A stretch of DNA of 64,000 bases from Truepera sp. (GTDB lineage Bacteria; Deinococcota; Deinococci; Deinococcales; Trueperaceae). The notes under the pieces are model-generated. The model did no database searches. It was given only the letters and a program-made list of their open reading frames with translations, and was not told where the DNA came from. Shown here piece after piece: positions 1-7,869 of the stretch (positions are counted from its first letter, which is position 1; each line of letters begins with the position of its first letter). Where the stretch lies: positions 2,800,783 to 2,864,782 of the forward strand of contig JAVSMU010000001.1 in assembly GCA_032027045.1 (NCBI GenBank). Reading direction: 5' to 3'. A program made the translations under genes and the position numbers.

Positions 1-768
1 CCCCGCCTCGACGAGCCGAAATCAGCTACTCCGCGCCGCCTCGACGAGCCGGAACGGGCAGCCATACCTCACGTGAACGAGCCGGAAGCAGCCACCACGC
101 CCCACCCGAAGGCGGACCACGAACCGCAAGCCGACTACGCGCCCCCGGGCACCAAGTGGTTGCGTGTGGAACTGATGGCCGGCGACCTCGACGTCACCGT
201 AGACCCGAGCCTCTCCATGCCGATCGCCACCTCCGACGCGGGCAACGTCGCGCTGGAGCCCACCGACGACGGTTACCGGCTGGCCTCCCGGTCGGGCCAG
301 GGTGGCCTAGGGGGCCTGCTCGGCAAGGTGCGCGCCGGGAACTTCAAGGTGGTGCTGCCGGACGGCTACGGGTTGGAGTTAGCGAAGATGGTCGGCGACA
401 TCGACCTGAAGGACGTCCCGTACTTGAGGGGCACCCTGTCCGCGGGCGACATCGACGCCCACGGCCTCCGCGGCGTCGACTTCACGACCCTCGCGGGCGA
501 CGTCTACCTGAGCCTCAAGCCGCAGCCGGGCCGACACCAGGTGCGGGCCAAGGTCGGGGACATCGAGGCCGTCCTCTTGCCCGGTTCCGACGTGACGGTG
601 AAGGGCAACGTCTCCATGGGCGACATCACCGCTTCGGAGCCGTTCAAGACCGAGCGGAACCTCGTGAGCGAGAACGTCACGGGCACGCTAGGCACCGGTC
701 GCGCCACGCTCGACTTATGGGTTACGGCAGGCAGCATCGAGGTCAGGAGTGGCGAGGAACATGAGTGA
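1..768 (+). CDS. DUF4097-type adhesin-like protein, 5' end open
   Basis: The C-terminal ~190 residues are a repetitive beta-strand protein with recurring G-D-I/V-D/E-A steps (AGDLD, VGDID, SAGDID, LAGDVY, VGDIEA, MGDITA), typical of DUF4097 beta-helix proteins. A GTG at 73 could start a 231-residue protein, but the frame stays open to the window edge and an 11-residue repeat (L/V-D/N-E-P-E/K) runs through that GTG. The true start is therefore probably upstream. No signal peptide is visible in the part present. It overlaps the next gene (ATG at 761), so the SHOCT-like and DUF2089 genes are likely co-transcribed, as DUF4097/SHOCT genes are in the yvlB type of cluster. The molecular function is not known. 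Confidence 0.7.
   Translation, partial: PRLDEPKSATPRRLDEPERAAIPHVNEPEAATTPHPKADHEPQADYAPPGTKWLRVELMAGDLDVTVDPSLSMPIATSDAGNVALEPTDDGYRLASRSGQGGLGGLLGKVRAGNFKVVLPDGYGLELAKMVGDIDLKDVPYLRGTLSAGDIDAHGLRGVDFTTLAGDVYLSLKPQPGRHQVRAKVGDIEAVLLPGSDVTVKGNVSMGDITASEPFKTERNLVSENVTGTLGTGRATLDLWVTAGSIEVRSGEEHE
7..105 (+). repeat. 33-bp in-frame tandem repeat, three copies
   Basis: Units at 7-39, 40-72 and 73-105 share the core CTCGACGAGCCG or its variant GTGAACGAGCCG. Each encodes eleven residues starting L/V-D/N-E-P. The array touches the window edge region and probably continues upstream. Confidence 0.65.
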
Positions 769-1180
769 CGAAGGAGCCCGCAAGCGCATCCTCGACATGC
801 TGGCCGCGGGCCACATCACGGTGGACGCGGCGACGGACCTCCTGAAGGCCGTGGGCGCACAGGCGCCGCGGCCCGCCGGCGAGCTCCCTCCCGCCAAGGC
901 AAGGGGAAGCGCGAGGATCCTGCGCATCTCGATAGACGCGCCGGGAAACGGTGAGGAGAACGCCGCGAAGGTGCGCGTGAACGTCCCACTGGCACTCGCG
1001 AAGTACGCCAGCCGCTTCCTGCCCGCCGACGCCAGCGCCGAACTGTCCATGCAAGGCATCGACCTGGCGCAGCTGCTCAAGGACCTGGGCGACGACGTGC
1101 CCGACGGCCGCCTCGTGGACGTGGAGGCCGACGACGGAGTGGGCGGGCGCAAGACCAGCATCGTCGTGGAGATCGTATGA
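761..1180 (+). CDS. SHOCT-like domain protein
   Basis: This 139-residue soluble protein opens with a short helical module (EGARKRILDMLAAGHITVDAA) of the SHOCT-like kind found at the ends of DUF4097 proteins. A charged linker and a C-terminal domain of unknown fold follow. ATG 761 is chosen over GTG 749 because GAGGAAC lies just upstream and the ATG overlaps the stop of the preceding gene, which suggests translational coupling. The same EIDAEEA(S/T)xxL-type helix recurs at the end of the next gene's product. It probably forms part of an envelope-stress-type regulatory trio, but its biochemical role is unknown. Confidence 0.7.
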   Translation: MSDEGARKRILDMLAAGHITVDAATDLLKAVGAQAPRPAGELPPAKARGSARILRISIDAPGNGEENAAKVRVNVPLALAKYASRFLPADASAELSMQGIDLAQLLKDLGDDVPDGRLVDVEADDGVGGRKTSIVVEIV

Positions 1181-1274
1181 GTTGCGCCTCGGCGGCATCC
1201 TCTCAGCTTGCAGCGTTCGTGGCGATGCCCCGCCGAGGCCGCGGGACGGCACCAAGCCAGACGGAGTTCAAGCC

Positions 1275-1661
1275 ATGACCATGAAGAGACTGCCCATGCC
1301 CACGTCGTGTCCAGTGACGGGCGGGCCGTTGACCGTCACGCGCCTGGAGTGCGAAGACAGCGGCGTCGTGATCGAGGGGCGCTTCACGCCCAACGAGTTC
1401 GCGTTGCTGGCGAGCGATCAGCTCGAGTTCATGCGCATCTTCGTGAAGGTCCGCGGCAACCTCAAGGAGGTCGAGCGCGTCCTCGGCCTTAGTTACCCCA
1501 CGGTACGGTTGCGCTTCGAGAAGCTGCTGCTTGCGCTCGGCTACGAGGTCGCGTCCGACGCTGCGGAGCAGAGAGCCAGCATCCTGGACATGCTCGAGTC
1601 GGGCGAGATCGACGCCGAAGAGGCCTCCAAGCGCCTGCAGGCGGTGGCCAAGAAGGGCTGA
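1275..1661 (+). CDS. DUF2089 family protein
   Basis: The 128-residue protein matches DUF2089: a PVTGGPL opening, the F(A)LLASDQLEF segment, then a helix-turn-helix-like stretch VERVLGLSYPTVRLRFEKLL (about residues 60-85). It ends in a SHOCT-like tail (ILDMLESGEIDAEEASKRLQ). The N-terminal zinc-binding cysteines seen in longer members are reduced to one Cys before PVTGG and one after. Start 1275 is preceded by GGAG eight bases upstream; the open frame back to 1182 has no such site. Clustered with DUF4097 and SHOCT genes, it is probably a DNA-binding regulator of this cluster. Confidence 0.75.
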   Translation: MTMKRLPMPTSCPVTGGPLTVTRLECEDSGVVIEGRFTPNEFALLASDQLEFMRIFVKVRGNLKEVERVLGLSYPTVRLRFEKLLLALGYEVASDAAEQRASILDMLESGEIDAEEASKRLQAVAKKG

Positions 1662-1738
1662 GCGTCCACTGAGCTCCGGTCGGGCGCCGGTCGAGCCCAC
1701 ATGCAACTTGCGCCGCAAGGCGCGCGGGAAGGCTCCGG

Positions 1739-1744
1739 TATACT
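1739..1744 (+). promoter_or_regulatory. -10 box TATACT upstream of dnaJ
   Basis: A consensus-like TATACT lies nine bases before the dnaJ ATG and no Shine-Dalgarno sequence is present, so the transcript is probably leaderless or nearly so. Confidence 0.5.
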
Positions 1745-1753
1745 TACCGCCGC

Positions 1754-2926
1754 ATGCCCGATTACTACGCCATCCTCGAGGTCCCACAAGACGCCGACGC
1801 CAAGACGATAAAGGCCGCCTATCGCAAGCTCGCCCTCGCGTACCACCCCGACCGCAACCCGGGTGACAAGGCGGCCGAGGACAAGTTCAAGTCGATAAAC
1901 GAGGCCTACGCCGTGTTGTCCGACGAGTCGAAGCGCGCCCGCTACGACCGCTTCGGCAGCGTCGACGAGGGGCTACCGATGGGCGGCGACATCTTCGACA
2001 TCTTCGCCTCGGTGTTCGGAACCAACGTTTCAGCGGGCCGCAACCGCGCACATGGACACCCGGGCGAGGACCTCGAAGCCGAGCTCATGGTCACGCTCGA
2101 GCAGGCGCGCGACGGGGCCACGGTGGAGCTCGAGGTCGAGCGCCTCGTCGCCTGCCATCACTGTCACGGCGACCGCGCCGAACCTGGCTCGGGCGGCAAG
2201 TCGACCTGCCCCCGCTGCAACGGTAGCGGCCAGGTGAGGGTGCAGGCGCAGTCGATATTCGGCTCCGTCATCACGGCCCGCAGCTGCCCCGACTGTTACG
2301 GCGAGGGCCAGATCATCACCACGCCCTGCAAGGTCTGCAACGGCCGAGGCAGGGAGCGCAGCCGCGACACCGTCTCGGTCCCGCTCCCCAAGGGCATCGA
2401 CGGCGGCTACCGCCTGCGCGTGCCGCGCGAGGGCAACGCCGGCCTCGACGGCGCGCCGGCGGGCGACCTCTACCTCTACCTCCAGATGGAGCCGCACCCC
2501 TTCCTGGAACGGGCCGGCGACGACCTTCATTTCACGCTCGAGGTCGGCCTGGCGCAGGCCGCACTGGGCGGCACCTTCGAAGTGCCCACCATCGACGGCA
2601 GCGAGAAGGTCGACGTCCCCGCCGGCACCCAACCCGGCAGCGAGTTCCGGTTGCGGGGCAAGGGCATGCCCCGGCTACGGCAGTCCGGCAGCGGCGACGA
2701 GGTCGTGAAGGTGAAACTCGTCGTGCCGAGCAAGCTCTCGCCGGCGGCGCGCGAGCACCTGGAGGCCTACGCGGCCGAGGTCGGTGAGACCATCGCGGAC
2801 ACCGAGACGGTCGTCGAGAAGGTGCGCGACTTCTTCAAAGGTAAGCGGCGCGGGCGCGGCAAGCCCCAAGCCGACGAGGCCGGTGATCGCGAGAAGGAAC
2901 CGGAAGACAAGGCGGTCTCGGCCTGA
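1754..2926 (+). CDS. dnaJ: Chaperone DnaJ
   Basis: DnaJ is the Hsp40 co-chaperone that delivers unfolded proteins to DnaK and stimulates its ATPase. The J domain (residues ~1-70) carries the essential HPD in YHPDRNPGDK. A short, poorly G/F-rich linker follows. The zinc-finger region (~130-200) has CHHCHGD, CPRCNGSG, CPDCYGEG and CKVCNGRG. The first repeat has lost the usual GxG ending but keeps both cysteines. The C-terminal substrate-binding domains carry VPLPKGID and GDLYLYL. At 390 residues it is of normal length. The ATG lacks a ribosome binding site and follows a TATACT box. No dnaK or grpE is next to it. Confidence 0.95.
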   Translation: MPDYYAILEVPQDADAKTIKAAYRKLALAYHPDRNPGDKAAEDKFKSINEAYAVLSDESKRARYDRFGSVDEGLPMGGDIFDIFASVFGTNVSAGRNRAHGHPGEDLEAELMVTLEQARDGATVELEVERLVACHHCHGDRAEPGSGGKSTCPRCNGSGQVRVQAQSIFGSVITARSCPDCYGEGQIITTPCKVCNGRGRERSRDTVSVPLPKGIDGGYRLRVPREGNAGLDGAPAGDLYLYLQMEPHPFLERAGDDLHFTLEVGLAQAALGGTFEVPTIDGSEKVDVPAGTQPGSEFRLRGKGMPRLRQSGSGDEVVKVKLVVPSKLSPAAREHLEAYAAEVGETIADTETVVEKVRDFFKGKRRGRGKPQADEAGDREKEPEDKAVSA

Positions 2927-3033
2927 GCACTGTTCAGGTTGAGCAAGGGCCACGCTGAGCAAGGTCCAGGTGGAGCCGGGTTCGGGCTAAATTGCGGCCC
3001 GAGGTTGAGCTGGGCGTCAGCGCCGAACGAGGC

Positions 3034-4107
3034 TCAGGGCCGCTCCGTCAGCCACGCCCGCAATCGCTCGTAGGCGTCTTCCCCGGTGCTCATCAACCGC
3101 AGTTCCGGCGCCTCGGCGCCGAACCACGTGCGTTGACGCTTGGCGTAACGGGTCGTCGCGGCCGTCACCGCCGCACGCGCCTCGGCCTCGGTGGCCTCGC
3201 CGCGCACGTGAGCCACGACCTCCTTGTAGCCGATCGCCTGGAGCGCCGTCGGCTGCTCCGGGTAGCGGGCCAGGAGCCCTTCCACCTCGGCCACCAGTCC
3301 CATCTCGAACATGCGTGCGGTGCGTTCACGGATCCGCGGTCGCAGCACGTCCATGCCCGGAGCGAGGTACGCCGCGCGGTAGGCGAAGCGCGGTGGCCTG
3401 ACCGGGAACGCGCTGGGTGGGCGCCCCGTCGCGCGCAGCACCTCGAGGCTACGCACCAACCGACGCGGGTTCATGGCGGCGCGCTCCGCGTCCGCGGGCG
3501 ACGCGGCGCGCAGCTCCGCATCGAGTTCCGCCAGCCGGCCCGCGGCGACCGCCTCCCACAGGGGCGCCTGCTTCGAGGGGTCGGCGGTCGGCAGCGTGGA
3601 GAGCCCCTCGCGCAAGGCCCTGAGGTAGAAGCCGGTGCCGCCGACCACGATGGGCGTGCCGCCCCGCCCGAGAACGTCTGCGATGGCGTTCTCGGCCAAC
3701 TCCACGTACGTGGCCACGGAGAAGGGCTCCGAGGGATCTACGACGTCGAGCAGGTGATGCGGGACCGCCGCACGCTCCTCGGGCGTGGCCTTGGCCGTTC
3801 CCACGTCCATGCCGCGGTAGACCTGCATGGCGTCGGCCGACACTATCTCGAGCCCATACTCGCTGGCGAGGCGCATGGCCACGCCGCTCTTCCCCGACGC
3901 CGTGGGGCCCGCCAACTGCGGCACGACCAGCCCCGCGCCGCCGGCCGGTCCCAGGGACCCACCGCCGGGCGACGCCCCTGGCTCTAGGCCGCCTCCGCCT
4001 GGATCACCTGCCTGCAGCACACTTACATCTTCACCGGCCGATGCCCAGGCCCCGGTGCCACAATCCGCTTGACCCGAGTTCTCGTTCCGGACGGCGAATA
4101 TCGGCAT
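3034..4107 (-). CDS. miaA: tRNA dimethylallyltransferase MiaA
   Basis: MiaA transfers a dimethylallyl group to N6 of A37 in tRNAs reading UNN codons. The P-loop GPTASGKS is at residues 67-74, followed by SADAMQVYRGMDVGTAK and VVGGTGFYLRAL, both diagnostic. The protein is 357 residues, about 50 longer than usual, because of a Gly/Pro/Ser-rich N-terminal extension of ~60 residues. An internal GTG at 3924 would give a standard length. However, the upstream ATG has TAGCGT exactly six bases before it, matching the leaderless promoters used elsewhere here, which supports the long form. It is divergent from hsp20. Confidence 0.93.
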   Translation of the reverse strand: MPIFAVRNENSGQADCGTGAWASAGEDVSVLQAGDPGGGGLEPGASPGGGSLGPAGGAGLVVPQLAGPTASGKSGVAMRLASEYGLEIVSADAMQVYRGMDVGTAKATPEERAAVPHHLLDVVDPSEPFSVATYVELAENAIADVLGRGGTPIVVGGTGFYLRALREGLSTLPTADPSKQAPLWEAVAAGRLAELDAELRAASPADAERAAMNPRRLVRSLEVLRATGRPPSAFPVRPPRFAYRAAYLAPGMDVLRPRIRERTARMFEMGLVAEVEGLLARYPEQPTALQAIGYKEVVAHVRGEATEAEARAAVTAATTRYAKRQRTWFGAEAPELRLMSTGEDAYERLRAWLTERP

Positions 4108-4113
4108 GGTGCA

Positions 4114-4119
4114 ACGCTA
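4114..4119 (-). promoter_or_regulatory. Leaderless-type -10 box TAGCGT of miaA
   Basis: TAGCGT on the minus strand, then six bases, then the miaA ATG (4107). There is no Shine-Dalgarno. It supports the long miaA start. Confidence 0.5.
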
Positions 4120-4142
4120 ACAGACGTCCCATTCTCGGGTGC

Positions 4143-4148
4143 TAGACT
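4143..4148 (+). promoter_or_regulatory. Leaderless-type -10 box TAGACT of hsp20
   Basis: TAGACT, six bases, then ATG 4155. It is back-to-back with the miaA -10 box, with 23 bp between the two boxes, so the two promoters share a very small divergent region. Confidence 0.55.
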
Positions 4149-4154
4149 CGCGCC

Positions 4155-4547
4155 ATGAAGCTCGAGAAGTACGGCACCGCGGGCGACGTTCAGGAGCTGC
4201 TGGCGGTCCGGGATCACATCGACGAACTGGCCGTCCGCACGAGTGCCACCGCGAGCAGCCAGCCGCGTGCAGACATGATCGACCGCGGAGACGCGTTCCA
4301 GGTTCACCTCGAGGTGCCGGGCGTAAGCCAGGCCGACCTGGAGATAGCGGTCGAGGACGGCGAGCTGTTGATCGCCGGGTTGCGCGAACCGCCCTTCGCT
4401 GGTGGCCGCACGATCTTCTCCGAGCGCAGCGTGGGCCCGTTCCAGCGCACGTTCCCGCTCCCGGGCCCCGTCGACCCCGAGCAGGCGACTGCCCACCTGG
4501 CGGCGGGAGTACTGGTCGTGACGCTCCCGAAGCTGGCCGAAGGCTGA
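4155..4547 (+). CDS. Hsp20/alpha-crystallin small heat shock protein
   Basis: Small heat shock proteins hold unfolding proteins in a refoldable state without ATP. The 130-residue protein has a short N-terminal arm, then the alpha-crystallin domain (~45-130) with FQVHLEVPGVSQADLEIAVEDGEL and the closing A-x-L-A-A-G-V-L-V-V-T-L-P motif (family consensus A-x-x-x-n-G-v-L-x-v-x-x-P). It ends two residues after LPKLA and so lacks the C-terminal IxI/V tail used in oligomer assembly by many family members. It is transcribed from a leaderless-type promoter divergent from miaA. Confidence 0.9.
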   Translation: MKLEKYGTAGDVQELLAVRDHIDELAVRTSATASSQPRADMIDRGDAFQVHLEVPGVSQADLEIAVEDGELLIAGLREPPFAGGRTIFSERSVGPFQRTFPLPGPVDPEQATAHLAAGVLVVTLPKLAEG

Positions 4548-4554
4548 GCGAGGA

Positions 4555-5421
4555 TCAATCCAGGTCTATTTCCAGCTCGCCCGTGACGTTGCCGATGACG
4601 ACCACGTCGCTGGTGTCCAGGTAGTAAAGCAACCGCTGCCCGGTGAGGACGTCGTTGCCCTTCACACTACGCGCCGGGTTGCCCGTCAGCACCGCGGTGC
4701 CGGCGTCCTCGTCCAGTTCCAGCCGCTCACCCGTGGTCTTGCGGTCGGCGTCCACCACCACGACGTTACCCGTGAGGGTAGCCTTCTGCTCGCCGACGGC
4801 GAACTCCATCGCGTCGGCCGTCGCGCGCAGCGGTTCCTTGCCCTCCTCTGCCCCGCGCTCCAGAGTGATCGGGCCGGTCATCTCGCCCAAGTCCGTCTCG
4901 CGGTCCAGGTAGAAGCGCGTGCCCACGACGGTCGTCTTGCCCTGCTCGAGGGTCACCGCCGGGGCCTGCGGCGGCGTGCGGTCCTCGATGCACCCGGGGC
5001 GAGAGAACGTGACGTCGTCGCCGGTGAGCTCCAGGGTCTCCTCCCCGGAATGCTCCGCGGCGTCGTCGGGCGTGGTGATCACGGCCAAGCGCGAGGTCAG
5101 GAGCGCGTCCTCCACCCGCGTCTCGACGTGGCCGGGGGCCGGCCCGTAGACGATGGTCATGCGCTCGCCCTCGACGCAGTTGCGGTTGTTGCCGATGGTG
5201 CGGGCGCCGTCTGCCGCCTTGGCGAGGTTCGTGACGACCATCTCGGTGTCCTCGCGCTTGATCGTGAAGGTCGTGCTCGTCTGCGCCACGACCACGCCGC
5301 CGGCGGCCACGGCCAGGGCGATGAGCAGCGCCGCGCGGCGCGCACTTGGCCCGCGCGGTGCACGCGGCGTGCGGCTGACGCGGCGACTGGCACTACCTGG
5401 GTCGCCGCGCCTGAGTTTCAC
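4555..5421 (-). CDS. OstA/LptA-like envelope protein, third gene of lpt-type operon
   Basis: The product has one N-terminal membrane/signal segment (AALLIALAVAAGGVVVAQ, ~30-47), then repetitive beta-strand units such as ATADAMEFAVGEQKATLTGNVVVVDADRKTTGERLELDEDAGTAVLTG cut into short strands. This is the pattern of LptA/OstA beta-jellyroll proteins that form a periplasmic lipid bridge. Its GTG start overlaps the stop of the preceding ostA-like gene (GTGA), so it is translationally coupled. Two OstA-like genes in a row after an LptC-like gene suggests an envelope lipid or polysaccharide export bridge. The substrate in this lineage is not evident. Confidence 0.72.
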   Translation of the reverse strand: MKLRRGDPGSASRRVSRTPRAPRGPSARRAALLIALAVAAGGVVVAQTSTTFTIKREDTEMVVTNLAKAADGARTIGNNRNCVEGERMTIVYGPAPGHVETRVEDALLTSRLAVITTPDDAAEHSGEETLELTGDDVTFSRPGCIEDRTPPQAPAVTLEQGKTTVVGTRFYLDRETDLGEMTGPITLERGAEEGKEPLRATADAMEFAVGEQKATLTGNVVVVDADRKTTGERLELDEDAGTAVLTGNPARSVKGNDVLTGQRLLYYLDTSDVVVIGNVTGELEIDLD

Positions 5422-6392
5422 TCCGAGGTGTGCTCCGTCAGCTCGAAGTCACTCACGTCGTAGGTGCTGGGCAGCGAGGCGTCGATGGCCTCGAAGAAGT
5501 CGTACTCGACGTCCTGTTGGATGCGGTCGGTGACGAGCGTGGCGCCCGAGTCGGCGTCGACGGCCCGCGCGGGAGTGTCCTTGGTGCCGATGACCTCGGC
5601 GATGCCCGAGTGGTCGTCGAAGAAGACCTCGTTGCCGCTGCTCGTGATGTGCCCGTCCACCACGGTCACGTCGCCGCGGGCGTAGAGCAGCTTGGAGCCC
5701 GTGAGCACGCGGATCTCGTCGGCGGTGATGACCGTGAGGCTGCCGTCGTCGTCGACGCGCGTGATGCTCACCTGGCCACCCTCGCTCGTGAGGACCCCCA
5801 GCTCGCGGTCCTCCTCGTAGATGAGCTGGTCGGCCTCGGCCGACTGGCTGCCGTTCACGAGCTCGACGTTGCCCCTGCTCGTCGAGCGGTCGGTGTCGAC
5901 GTAGAACGCCACCTCGTCGGCGCCGATCTGAACCTCGTCGCCCCCGTCCTTCTCGGGTGCCACGATCACCTCGGCGCGTCCCGCCAGCACGCCCAGGCCC
6001 GTGGCCTCGCTGTACTCGAGGCCCGGCCCGGTCGCGGTGAGGCGGCCGCGTTCCACGCGCACCCCGCCCGTGAACGCCGCGACGCGCTCGCCGCCCTTGG
6101 TGATCGAGGTGCCGGCGGGCGCCGTGAGCTCGGCATGGTGGCCGAGGATCTTGAGGGTCGAGACGGTGGCCTTGATGCCGTAAGGCTCCGGGTGATCGTA
6201 GATGATGGGACCGGCCCGCAGGTTGCCGCTCTGCGTACCGCCCGAACCGTCGATGGTGATGATGCGGCGCTCGCTGGGGGCCTCGGCCTGGCCTTCCTGC
6301 GCCAACGCCGGCACCGCCATCCACGCGACGACGATTAGCAGTAGGAGCAGCTGGCACGGCGCGCCGCAGCGCACGCGGAACGGTCTGATCAA
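5418..6392 (-). CDS. OstA/LptA-like envelope protein, second gene of lpt-type operon
   Basis: The protein is 324 residues with a cleavable signal (LLLLLIVVAWMAVPALAQ, ~14-31). Many OstA-type strand repeats follow, for example GDEVQIGADEVAFYVD, RSTSRGNVELVNGSQSAEA, ITADEIRVLTGSKLLYARGDVTVV. Each alternates a 'marked' strand with a G-(N/D)-V turn. The length implies more jellyroll turns than the ~180-residue LptA. It overlaps both neighbours by four bases (ATGA upstream, GTGA downstream), so the three genes form one coupled operon. It is probably periplasmic. Confidence 0.75.
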   Translation of the reverse strand: MIRPFRVRCGAPCQLLLLLIVVAWMAVPALAQEGQAEAPSERRIITIDGSGGTQSGNLRAGPIIYDHPEPYGIKATVSTLKILGHHAELTAPAGTSITKGGERVAAFTGGVRVERGRLTATGPGLEYSEATGLGVLAGRAEVIVAPEKDGGDEVQIGADEVAFYVDTDRSTSRGNVELVNGSQSAEADQLIYEEDRELGVLTSEGGQVSITRVDDDGSLTVITADEIRVLTGSKLLYARGDVTVVDGHITSSGNEVFFDDHSGIAEVIGTKDTPARAVDADSGATLVTDRIQQDVEYDFFEAIDASLPSTYDVSDFELTEHTSE

Positions 6393-6955
6393 GGGTTCCT
6401 CCCGGGAGAGTCGACGACGAACTGAGCGTAGCCGACGGTCCCAGGACCTCCGGCGGAGAAGTCGGTGAAATCGAAGCTGATGCGCATGTCCTCGAAGACA
6501 CTATCACCGAGGTCGGGGCCCGACATCACGGCGTGCGGCACCTCGAAGCGCCCCGCGCGTTGGTTGATGAGGACCAGCCGCGAGCCCTTCCCCGTCATGT
6601 CGAGGTCCAGGTCGTCCTCGACCAGGTGGGCGTGCATGTGCTCGCCCCTCAGGTCGTCGTTGCGATCGATGGTGACGCTCTCGGCGGTGAGGGTGAAGTC
6701 GGTGACGCCGTCGACGGTGCGGCGGCCGTCGTCGACCTTGACGAGGGTCGTCTCCTGGCGGTCGGGGAAGTATTCGGCTTCAGGGGCGGAGAAGTACCAG
6801 ACGGCGGTCGGGTCGGACTGCGGGTAAAGGGTGAGGGCCGCCGACTGCAACTCGATGGCCGCGTCCGGCACGGCCGTCTCGCGACCGGGCAACAGCGCGA
6901 CGACGACGAGCACCATCACCACCACTGCGAACGAGATCGTCGCCCAACGCACCAT
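6389..6955 (-). CDS. LptC-like membrane-anchored protein, first gene of lpt-type operon
   Basis: A 188-residue protein with one N-terminal transmembrane helix (SFAVVVMVLVVVALLPG, ~8-24) and a beta-rich periplasmic domain. It has the LptC-like features Y-P-Q-S-D-P and WYFSAPEAEYFPDRQETTLVKVDDGRR. LptC anchors the LptA bridge to the inner-membrane ABC exporter. Here it is followed directly by two OstA/LptA-like genes. No lptB, F or G lies in the window. The start has TAGATT exactly six bases upstream and no ribosome binding site, indicating a leaderless operon mRNA. Confidence 0.72.
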   Translation of the reverse strand: MVRWATISFAVVVMVLVVVALLPGRETAVPDAAIELQSAALTLYPQSDPTAVWYFSAPEAEYFPDRQETTLVKVDDGRRTVDGVTDFTLTAESVTIDRNDDLRGEHMHAHLVEDDLDLDMTGKGSRLVLINQRAGRFEVPHAVMSGPDLGDSVFEDMRISFDFTDFSAGGPGTVGYAQFVVDSPGRNP

Positions 6956-6961
6956 GAAGCG

Positions 6962-6967
6962 AATCTA
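6962..6967 (-). promoter_or_regulatory. Leaderless-type -10 box TAGATT of lptC-ostA-ostA operon
   Basis: TAGATT on the minus strand, six bases (CGCTTC), then ATG 6955. Confidence 0.55.
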
Positions 6968-7061
6968 TCAGCGCGAGGCACTGAGAAACGTGACTCCGGC
7001 GCTTACGGAACGCTAACGGACCGCCACCGCCGTTGCACGCTGGCGGGCCTACGCGTTTGGC

Positions 7062-7538
7062 TCAGTCGAAAGAAACGGCCAGCACCTGGTAGACGGCGGC
7101 CCCGCGTGGCATCTGCACCGTCACCGAGTCACCCGCGCGGCGGCCGACGAGGCTCATGCCGAGCGGCGACTCGTCGCTGACGCGACCCTCGAGGATGTCG
7201 GCCTCGTGGGTGCCGACCAGGTGGAACACGACGTTCTCACCCTCCTGCGACTGCAGGGTGAGGGAGGCGCCCAGGCGGGCGACGGCTTCGGCCCCGACCT
7301 CGGGCTCCACCACGACGGCGCGGTGGACGAGCTCCTCCAGGTCGGCGATGCGAGCCTCGTTGGCACTCTGGAGCAGCCGGGCCTCGTCGTACGCGGCGCT
7401 CTCGCGCAGGTCACCGTCGGCCAGGGCGGCGCCCATGTACTCGGATAGCTCCTGGCGCTTGTCTTCTTTCAGGTAACGGAGTTCTTCCTTCAGCTTCTCT
7501 AGACCGCGAGCGGTCATCCGGATCGGTTCCTTTGCCAC
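7062..7538 (-). CDS. greA: Transcription elongation factor GreA
   Basis: GreA rescues backtracked RNA polymerase by stimulating transcript cleavage through the secondary channel. The N-terminal coiled coil (~5-75) includes KEPIRMTARGLEKLKEELRYLK. The tip loop keeps the acidic pair in ALADGDLRESAAYDEA, which positions magnesium. The C-terminal FKBP-like domain has SLVGRRAGDSVTVQMPRG. I chose GTG 7538 (AGGGAG four bases upstream) because it gives 158 residues and the family's usual start V/M-AKEPI. The open frame extends further upstream to 7625 without family resemblance. Confidence 0.93.
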   Translation of the reverse strand: MAKEPIRMTARGLEKLKEELRYLKEDKRQELSEYMGAALADGDLRESAAYDEARLLQSANEARIADLEELVHRAVVVEPEVGAEAVARLGASLTLQSQEGENVVFHLVGTHEADILEGRVSDESPLGMSLVGRRAGDSVTVQMPRGAAVYQVLAVSFD

Positions 7539-7793
7539 TATGCTCCCTAACTGCGCCGGGCACGGCCGGCGCGAACGCGCCCGAAGCCGTCTCGACAGGC
7601 CGGCGAGGCGCAGAGCCTGGGCCACCGGCTGCCGCCGGGCAACGTCCGGGGAGGATTATACTGCCAGATCGGCTCGGGCCGGGCGAGCGGTGAATCGTTC
7701 GAACCGCCCCGCCAAGCGCCCACCCCTCCGGCTTGTTACAATCGACGCCGCGCGCGGCGCCGCACTCGCGTCGCCGGCGCCAAGAACGCTCTC

Positions 7794-7869
7794 GGGCCCT
7801 TAGCTCAGCGGTGAGAGCAGTCGACTCATAATCGATTGGTCGCTGGTTCGAATCCAGCAGGGCCCACCA
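7794..7869 (+). tRNA. tRNA with CAU anticodon, probably tRNA-Ile2 (lysidine type)
   Basis: A full cloverleaf: acceptor GGGCCCT pairs with AGGGCCC, the D stem is GCTC/GAGC, the anticodon stem GTCGA/TCGAT encloses loop CTCATAA, and the T stem GCTGG/CCAGC encloses TTCGAAT. CCA is encoded at 7867-7869. The sequence follows E. coli tRNA-Ile2 (CUUAGCUCAG, GCAG-CGACUCAUAAUCG, UUGGUCGCUGG, CCAGCAGGG) more closely than elongator or initiator tRNA-Met, so the C34 is probably modified to lysidine to read AUA. A TACAAT -10-like box lies at 7736-7741. It marks the left end of an accessory island. Confidence 0.9.

Noticed and set aside
1203-1787. Minus-strand gene opposite DUF2089
   Set aside because: Shadow of the DUF2089 and dnaJ 5' region; no start signals.
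5430-6338. 302-codon plus-strand gene opposite the OstA-like gene
   Set aside because: Shadow frame; Val/Ala/Asp/Gly-rich with no family features and no start signal.
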